A stretch of 64,000 nucleotides of DNA from Dysidea avara (taxonomy: Eukaryota; Porifera; Demospongiae; Dictyoceratida; Dysideidae), in the NCBI RefSeq assembly GCF_963678975.1, contig NC_089275.1, positions 36,990,819-37,054,818 of the forward strand, in the 5' to 3' direction. Below are positions 57,031-64,000 of the stretch, in pieces. The translations under genes and the position numbers were made by a program. The notes under the pieces were generated by a model. It was not told the origin of the DNA and searched no databases. It saw only the letters and a program-made list of their open reading frames with translations. How positions within the stretch are numbered: the first letter of the stretch is position 1; the number at the start of each line of letters is the position of its first letter.

Positions 57031-57399
57031 TAAGTATGTAGCTATATCACTTTACTTCATCAAGGGCTTAGCATTTTGTATAATATTGTTGAGCTGCATA
57101 GAAGGTTTTCAGTATGGACACTACAATAATTATTAAAATGACAAAAAGGTTAAAAGATTGTTGCCAAAACATTTTTGTAAAAAGAAAAAAAAGGATATGT
57201 GAAAAGGTTATATCAGTGCACCTCTAAAATCTCATAATGGTAAAATTGAATAAAATGAACAGTTCAAAATTTATTATGGATATACAATAACTATTAATTC
57301 AGTACAGTGCTGGGGTAACACATTACACATGTAATGCATTAAGTAATAATTTTTTGCAGCACTGAAGAATTAAGTAATGTTTATTTGAAATCTCTTAAA
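57031..57399. repeat. Inverted segment, copy B orientation
   Basis: The reverse complement of 34760-35118 between identical flanks. On this strand it shows CAGTGCTGGGGTAACACATT, a hAT-like end, at about 57306. Confidence 0.85.
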
Positions 57400-57787
57400 T
57401 ATATGATAAGTCTGGATTATCTTTGCAAACATCCTACAATTGTGGATTTAAATTGGTAACTATAATTCTTAAATTATGCTGGCATATATTTTAATACTTC
57501 AGCACTGTATGTATTACCTTTATCACATACAATAATGCAATAGCTCTTGGGCAGGTGGTACTATCATGCATGTGCATACTATATAGTAACTAGTTGTTTT
57601 AGAAGGTAACTTACTGTTTTAGATCGTTAATGGTAATAATGAGATCACTTCTGCATGGGACTAAAATATGTCCTCAATAATAATGAAATCTTGTTAATGA
57701 GGTCATGAAGTACGTACATGCATCACAAGCCACTATGACATTTCCTCCAACCATGAGCCAACTGTATGGACAACAGTTGCAATGACA

Positions 57788-58047
57788 TATATGTGACCGA
57801 ATTTTGGAAAATCACCCATATGGGTACGCGTGAAATAATTAGAATTTTCATGTTTGGTGGGTTGCTATTATGAGCAGAGGAGAGCTATAAAAATATTTCT
57901 AAAATTTTCTAGTAATTTAAGGTATTGAGAATGGCTTAAAACCATCAACAAGTACATTTGCACTATAAAGCTTGTTATTTGGTCATTAAATATTTTAAGT
58001 GTCAAATGCGCCCATATGGGTGATTTTCCAAAATTCGGTCACATATA
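57788..58047. mobile_element. 260-bp MITE with GTGACC ends, copy B
   Basis: The equivalent of 35511-35770. Confidence 0.8.
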
Positions 58048-58138
58048 TGCTTAGCCAAACATCATTTATACATAACATTGATTATATGTGATTTGCATGA
58101 ATGGCACACCTGTGTAATCTGGAAACCTAGTAATAGTC

Positions 58139-59400
58139 CCCAAAAAATCCTTTATTAGCAAGCAAGCTAACCTGGAAATCAGGACACCTTGATAATCAGG
58201 ACACCAATGGTTGGTCCTGCATCCCAAGGTGTCACAGGTTTAACTATAGTAGCAGTGAGCCTATGTGTACATGTGTATGTATATAGCGTGTGTTTCGTGT
58301 GCATGCATGTATGTGGGTGTGCGTGTATATGTATATGTGTAATACCATAACAGTGATGATTGTGGCTGTGTAGCTAAGTGACTGAAGTCAGGAAGTGATG
58401 TCAAACCACATCATTTATATAGAATTTTATGACATGTAAAACAATGTAAACAAGACAACCACAAGAACTATGAGAGTAATGTCTTATCTGTAGTGTTGAT
58501 AGTTTGATAGCATGCACACAAATTCTAATAAGGTTACATGCAATTGTACAGTAATTAAACTATATAGCATTCCATAAAATTAATACACGTGATGCATTGT
58601 AGGATCTTTGTTAACTTTGTATGTGTTTATATTCAAAATTGTCCAATTTAAGGAAACGATTAGTGCATTAAAGTTGTAATAGTAGTAAGCATAGCTGCAG
58701 TTAATTACTATAATGGAGGGGTTTATTGGTGGTGAGATTTTGAAGATCAAGAAAACCATGTGGAGACACCACATGCACAATGGCATGTATATCATAGCAC
58801 CCTTCCTAGATGTATACCTTGTATATACAACCAGTCAAGAAAAATTTACAATGTCGTAGATATTCCATTAAATTTTGATAATGTCAATTTGTAAATTTGG
58901 TATTATGTGCCACAATAATAATTATAGCAGATCTTGTGTTAAACAGTAATATTTATTTTGAAGATGCTTTTGTACTACACGGAGTCTATGTGCCCAATCA
59001 GTTATATACAAGTGGTTAATTGTGGGTGCACTCTTGGTACTGTATCTCACCCCCTCATCTACAATGATTTATATGTTTCACCCACTCTTAATGACATCAG
59101 AGTACACAAATATTATACTGAAAGCAATAATATCATTGTGACACATTATGACATAGTCCACAGTATAAAAGTCGTCATTGTATCCATAAATGCATGCATA
59201 CATGCACACTGTAGAAAAAGGTACTATGTAGCTAAGTTTCTTTGTAGCTTTGCACATGTAAAGACACTGGAAGGACTGTATTTCTAAATACTGGTTCTGA
59301 CCAATGTACATAATGGGCAGTTAAATAAGTATATTTTTATATTGTGGTTATGAAGGTGATCTATATATATAGTGGATGTACTTCCTTTACCACACCCTGT
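58139..59400. other. Intergenic before subtilase-like gene 2
   Basis: No convincing gene. A GTGTGTATGTATATAGCGTG-type TG-rich tract lies at about 58265-58345, and a short inverted GGACACCTTG/CAAGGTGTC pair at about 58180-58235. Confidence 0.4.
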
Positions 59401-59433
59401 GATTATATACTGTGATGTCACTCCACTGACTAG

Positions 59434-59440
59434 TATAAAT
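59434..59440 (+). promoter_or_regulatory. TATA box of subtilase-like gene 2
   Basis: TATAAAT in the same conserved block as gene 1 (CACTCCACTGACTAGTATAA, then CAGTGATAGTC and CCTCATCATTAGTATCACA). Predicted start site near 59464; the ATG is at 59521. Confidence 0.6.
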
Positions 59441-59520
59441 ACAGTGATAGTCAAACCCTCATCATTAGTATCACAACAACTGAAAAGCTAGACTTGAGAA
59501 AAGTACTTAAGTCGACAGAT

Positions 59521-61007
59521 ATGAATATGATTTTGGAGAAGTTGAGTTTTCTAATTCTATCACTATCACTGGTCACTGGTCTACCAGTAGAAGATGTTCA
59601 GTTGATGGTTGCAATTGATGGTAGTGAAGTACACAACAGAGAAGTAAGGTCATTGACTGATGAACTAGGATGGCATCTTGATAGGATTGATCAAAGATCA
59701 CTACCACTGGATGGACAATACTCTCCATTGGCAACTGGTAACTCTATTCATACATGCTGTATGTAATTATGTATACTTAAATAAAAGTTGCATTTGTGCA
59801 CCTCTGTCAGTCTTCTTCATGTGTACTTGTGTTGTATAGGATCTGGTGTTGACGTTTATGTATTTGCTGAGGGAATAAACCATGATCATGAAGAGTTTGA
59901 GGGTAGAGCATTTGATGGAGGATATACAAGACTTAATGCACGTACTGGACAACCTGAGGATTGCTCCAGTAAATATGTTGGGACACATGTAGCAAGTTTG
60001 GCTGTGGGGAAATATGTTGGAGTAGCAACCAAAGCCAATGTGTACAGGTATGTATGTGCTACTAATTATGTGTGTACATGTGCAACACTTGCTACACATA
60101 ATATACATACAGTATTGTTATATTTAGTTCTTATATTGTTAATAAAAGCTAGTAGGTGCCCATCGCTTTGGACGTAACATTACGTTGCCCTATTAATTTT
60201 GCTCTGTAAAGCACTTTTAAACTCAAGCAGTTACTTGTATAGACAGATAAGTGTATCAACAGTGACATTCATACAGAGTACATGCAGAATGTAGAGTAGA
60301 AAGTAGCACAGGCAGATGGTACACACTTTCCCAGTGCTTTACCACATACATGTAGTACACATAATACATATTATGTACATCACTGTTGTACTATAATACT
60401 AAAGACATCAGAGATGATCTCATAGTACAGTTTACCTAACCCAAGCCACATAAGCAAACAGAACCATAACAACAGTACTCTGTACATATCCATTGACAGA
60501 ACCCAGGGGTGCACTATGTCCACACCTCATGTGCTTAAGATTGGCCACTGCAACCCACTATAGTATGTTCACGTTGAGCTGAATCCTCAAAAACATTTAA
60601 TAACTCATGGATGTAGTTACACATGATCTTGAAATTTGGCTCATCTGTAGTACTGCTTGACCCGCTAAAAACATTCCAAAATCTTTTTGTTCAAATTAAT
60701 GTTTGACATAATATTTACGGCCAATCAAAATTTTCACAATACATTTCCTATGGGGAAACCGTATAAGTATAGTGTCCATTACAGCCCTTTCCCAAACTTG
60801 TAATGAAGCCAAACCGTATGTGTCTGTTGTTGACACTTTTGCTGTTACCAATAATCATCTGGTTGGCTGAAATGTTAACTCTGTTGAGAAAAAATCCACT
60901 TTTAATTTTTAGCTGTTTTTCAGGATTCAGCTCAACATGAACATACTATAAATGTGTCTATATACCAAGTTTGGTCAAGTTTATAAGAACTGTGCTTGCT
61001 CACACAC

Positions 61008-61066
<59 letters not shown>

Positions 61067-62030
61067 AGATCACTATACTGATATGTATATATGGATAGAT
61101 ACATAGATAGATAGATAGATAAATGCAAGTCTACTTTTCATACAGCATCAATGTTTTAAGCTGCCGAGGGTCTGGATCCTTCTTTGACGTGATCCTAGGA
61201 ATACGTCATGTGATTAACAGAACACAACTCACAGGACATAGATCAGTAATTGCACTACCACTGGTTGGACCTCCCAGTGATGCTGTTGATGATGCTATTG
61301 AAGATGCTGTTAAAGAAAATATTGTGATTGTGGTATCTGCTGGTGAGTGATAAATTTATTCTCAAATATTATTGCTGAATAATATGTAACAACCTTATAG
61401 GAAACAGCCTGACCGATGCCTGTAAATTTTCTCCCGCCAGTTCTCAACATGCAATTACAACTGGTGGAACAACAGAAGATGATGGACTCTACAGTTCTCC
61501 TTTTGCAGGATCAAACTTTGGAAAATGTGTGACCTTGTATGCTCCAGCACAATCAGTCACAGCTGCTAGTGACAACAATGGCTACAGGTGAGGTGAAATA
61601 TATATGTATTGATCAACATGATCAATTAGATAATATTATCAAATGTGGACATGAACACAACACTTCCTTTGCTTGTAGAGAACTTAGTGGTACATCCTCA
61701 TCTTGTGGAATAGTAGCAGGAGCAGCAGCTCTAGTATTGGAAAAGTTCCCTCACTATACTCCTCAACAAGTCAAAGAGTACCTCATTGATCAGTCAACAC
61801 CAAGGGTAGTCCAAACAAGTTCCAAGAGGTACAAAGTGAAGCCAAACAGATTTCTTTATGCTGGAGAGGAGGGTAAGTGATATTATAATTACACCTCACT
61901 TGGCATACTCTACATACACAATACTAACAAATGTGTCACAAATTAGATTGAATTTACACAAATCATAATATGATTGTTTCATATAGATGATATTGATGGT
62001 AGTGGAACTCTAGGAATAACAATCGCCTAA
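59521..62030 (+). CDS. Secreted subtilase-like pseudoprotease 2 (348 aa, six exons)
   Basis: Exons: 59521-59737, 59840-60047, 61146-61342, 61401-61587, 61679-61872, 61987-62030; the same phases as gene 1. The start was chosen by match to gene 1; an in-frame ATG at 59494 is also possible. Same signal peptide and mature-type N-terminus, again without an I9 propeptide. Two triad residues are gone: the Asp site reads VYVFAEGI (A82) and the His site reads YVGTHVAS (V119 in place of His). Asn (SAGN, N209) and Ser (SGTSSSC, S276) remain. Exon 5 is almost identical to that of gene 1, while exons 3 and 4 differ widely. Intron 3 is enlarged to about 1.1 kb by a MITE and CA repeats. Confidence 0.88.
60559..60950. 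mobile_element. MITE in intron 3 of subtilase-like gene 2
   Basis: Inverted ends TATAGTATGTTCACGTTGAG and, read inward, TATAGTATGTTCATGTTGAG, both followed by CTGAATCCT. Flanked by A/T-rich sequence; the target site is not certain. No ORF. Confidence 0.75.
61001..61124. repeat. CA and GATA microsatellites
   Basis: An almost pure (CA)n tract at 61001-61066 is followed by a GATA-type tract at about 61089-61124, just before the exon 3 acceptor of subtilase-like gene 2. Confidence 0.95.
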
Positions 62031-63098
62031 TGGAACTGTATAATTCTGTTTGTACATAAAAAAAATTATTAATGTGTATACTAATTGAAACAAATATCAA
62101 TGACGCATTTACAGGAAGAAAATTCTAAAAATATCTTGCATATACCTATCATATCACAGCTAGTGGTATACTATGTGTGCTTGTTCATGACTAGCTAGTG
62201 TGCAATGTGTTCTCAGAGGTATAACTAATTATAACATTCAACATCACACAATCGTGAACTCATATAAAGTCATAATTATATGATGGCCCAACATAGACAA
62301 TTATAATATATGTAGCTATACACGTCGACTCACCTCAAGCTCCATGCTGTTGATGTCAGCATTTCATCATTGGCTCCTCAATTGCATCACCTTTAGAGTA
62401 CACAAAGCATTAAAATTATATAGGTGGAGCACAAAGTGTTCACAAAACAATTAATATTATTGTTTATAAAGTTATTATATGCACATGCAATTTCAAAATG
62501 GAACCACTCTAGGACACTATATGGTACCATGATGAAGTTATTAGTGAGATCAGGGTATCCTTTTTATTGCATTGGTTCAACTAGCATGGCCTGGATCAGC
62601 AGCACTAGTGCTGGTGTAAACATGGCAGATCTCCTGTACACTATAATATTATGTTGCGTGTACACACTACCTATCTATAATGAAAAATCACAAATCATTA
62701 TAGAAATTGAATGAATGACAGACATTCAAATCTATACACATTACAAAAATAATAATATACAGTAAGTAGCTAGCCTTGCATGCACAGGAAAACAATATTA
62801 TGCATTCATGTGTGTGGCTTTGGCACTTATAAGCTCCTGTGTGTATGTATCTGCCTCCAGCAGAGCATTAGTGCTCTTAATATCACACAGCCTTTTATGG
62901 CACAATATGCCTTGGTCTATTATTTTGTGCCACACAACAATAATTTGCTGTTGGCTCTTGTTACTATATATTAAAATGGGTGAACCCATATGAATCAAAG
63001 TATGTGTTGTAAATTGGGGCAATTGGAAACAGTAAAAATGGAAACTGGAAAGGAAACGGAAAGTGGAAAACAGAAATGGTCATCATATGAATGTACCC
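62031..63098. other. Intergenic, no gene recognised
   Basis: ORFs at 62424-62714 and 62780-63022 overlap on several frames and show no family features. A purine-rich GGAAACTGGAAAGGAAACGG tract lies at about 63040-63075. Confidence 0.4.
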
Positions 63099-63696
63099 CA
63101 GAGTAAAACTCTTGTTTAGTGGCCACCTCTTTAAGACCACATTGTATTATTAGATCTCAAAGATGGCTAAGGCATACTGACCTTAATATAAGACCAATTC
63201 ATGGTCACCTTTTATAAAGACCACTCTCTTCATTCAAAAACCACCTCTTCACATTGTAATATAATAGCTATATAAGTTCAAAATATCTATATCTATTTCA
63301 TGACTTTGTACAGCTAGGCTCTTAAGAGCATCATCTCCTTATGAGACCTCTTTTTTTTTTGTTGATACATAATGCATAGTTGTAGTGTACTAGCTACATT
63401 TGGACTATCAATTTTTTCGTAAGACACTTTCTGCTACAAATTAAGCGATGATGGTAGATGACTTGAGTGTGGACCAAAATTATGTGAGAGATGACCTTGA
63501 CCCTTTCTATGAGTCATGAAATACATGTTTGAATGATACAATATAAAGGTGTCTGTAAACGAGGTAATCTACTGGTCTTTATAAAAGGTGACCATGAAGT
63601 GGTCTAATCAAGTATGCCTTAACTATCTTTGGAACCTAATTACAATGTAGCTAGTCCTTGTACAGAGGTGACTACTAAGTGAGGTTTTTACTCTAG
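63099..63696. mobile_element. MITE related to the CAGTGAAACCTC type
   Basis: The left end AGAGTAAAACTCTTGTTTAG and the right end, read inward, AGAGTAAAAACCTCACTTAG are inverted repeats. GTGGCCACCTC and TATAAAGACCACT motifs repeat inside in both orientations, as in the element at 47585-48121. Target duplication not resolved. Confidence 0.6.
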
Positions 63697-64000
63697 AATG
63701 TATGCATAAAATAATTTGTCCATTTCCACCATCAGATCGTACTGTTCTCAAAGCATTGTGAACACTTTGGTGCCATTGTGAGGTACATACTTCATGTACA
63801 TATTCATGCACTATTGAACCATGGGAAAGTGTTGTGTCCATATATACTGGTTAACTGGAAATTTAACTATCAGTATAGCACAGTGTATGTGTACTCTCAA
63901 GAATGTCTTGTACAAATAGATCTGTTGGTCAAGAAGTTGTTGTTATAGTACTGCAATTAGCATTTTTAATTTTCATATGCAAAACTTGTATGAAAATGAA
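63697..64000. other. Window end, nothing recognised
   Basis: No gene or repeat identified in the last 300 bases. Confidence 0.4.

Larger units (their letters stand above)
48551..58138. repeat. Segmental duplication, copy B (tyrosinase block)
   Basis: The partner of 25965-35859, same orientation. Copy B lacks the 908-bp insertion of copy A and has its own 623-bp MITE at 54797-55419. It carries the inverted version of the 360-bp segment at 57031-57399. The right edge runs into unique DNA (caaaaaatcctttattagc) and not a minisatellite. Confidence 0.93.

Noticed and set aside
25965-58138. Two alleles wrongly placed in tandem by the assembler
   Set aside because: The copies differ by several large indels, two insertions and an inversion, and unique genes lie between and after them. 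Not excluded without long reads, but less likely than a true duplication.
59521-62030. Active subtilisin-family protease
   Set aside because: The positions of the catalytic Asp and His are occupied by Ala and Val, and the post-Ser MATP motif is changed.
62424-62974. Membrane-like small proteins after subtilase-like gene 2
   Set aside because: Hydrophobic runs in AT-rich DNA, overlapping in several frames on both strands, with no splice or conservation support.

Overview
The window looks like nuclear DNA from an early-branching animal, most likely a demosponge of the Amphimedon type; this is a guess. The genes have short GT-AG introns. One gene is an NLR-type receptor (NACHT plus leucine-rich repeats), the kind that sponges have expanded. 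There are also secreted tyrosinases and secreted subtilase-like proteins. The DNA is AT-rich and crowded with small DNA transposons. Nothing suggests bacterial DNA: there are no operons or ribosome binding sites.

Layout. 1-5.0 kb: a decayed Ty3/gypsy element, interrupted by a hAT-like MITE. 5-6.4 kb: first copy of a composite repeat (31-bp minisatellite plus a body of about 0.85 kb). 6.5-12 kb: two weak gene candidates, a hAT element with a perfect 8-bp target duplication and a nested tRNA-type SINE, and low-information sequence. 12.2-17.7 kb: a second, reversed copy of the composite repeat, split by a dead CR1/L2-like LINE. 17.9-20.6 kb: a long hairpin and a MITE. 20.7-23.2 kb: the NLR exon. 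26-35.9 kb: duplication copy A, carrying an intact tyrosinase gene on the minus strand. 35.9-37.5 kb: third composite repeat. 37.7-39.3 kb: a hAT-bounded unit with an intact 319-residue ORF derived from a LINE endonuclease. 39.7-43.9 kb: foldback repeats and a LINE remnant. 44.4-46.2 kb: subtilase-like gene 1. 48.6-58.1 kb: duplication copy B, with the second tyrosinase. 59.5-62.0 kb: subtilase-like gene 2.

The host part therefore reads tyrosinase (-), subtilase-like (+), tyrosinase (-), subtilase-like (+). The tyrosinase blocks are nearly identical over about 9.7 kb, so that duplication is young. The two subtilase-like genes are older or have diverged faster. Both tyrosinases keep all six copper-binding histidines. 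Both subtilase-like proteins have lost the catalytic Asp, one has also lost the catalytic His, and neither has room for the usual I9 propeptide. They look like secreted pseudoproteases.

This alternating pair of a secreted copper oxidase and a secreted protease-fold protein is the most interesting host feature. Any functional link is inference. Exon boundaries were worked out by hand from splice signals, reading phase and family similarity; no database search or RNA evidence was available.
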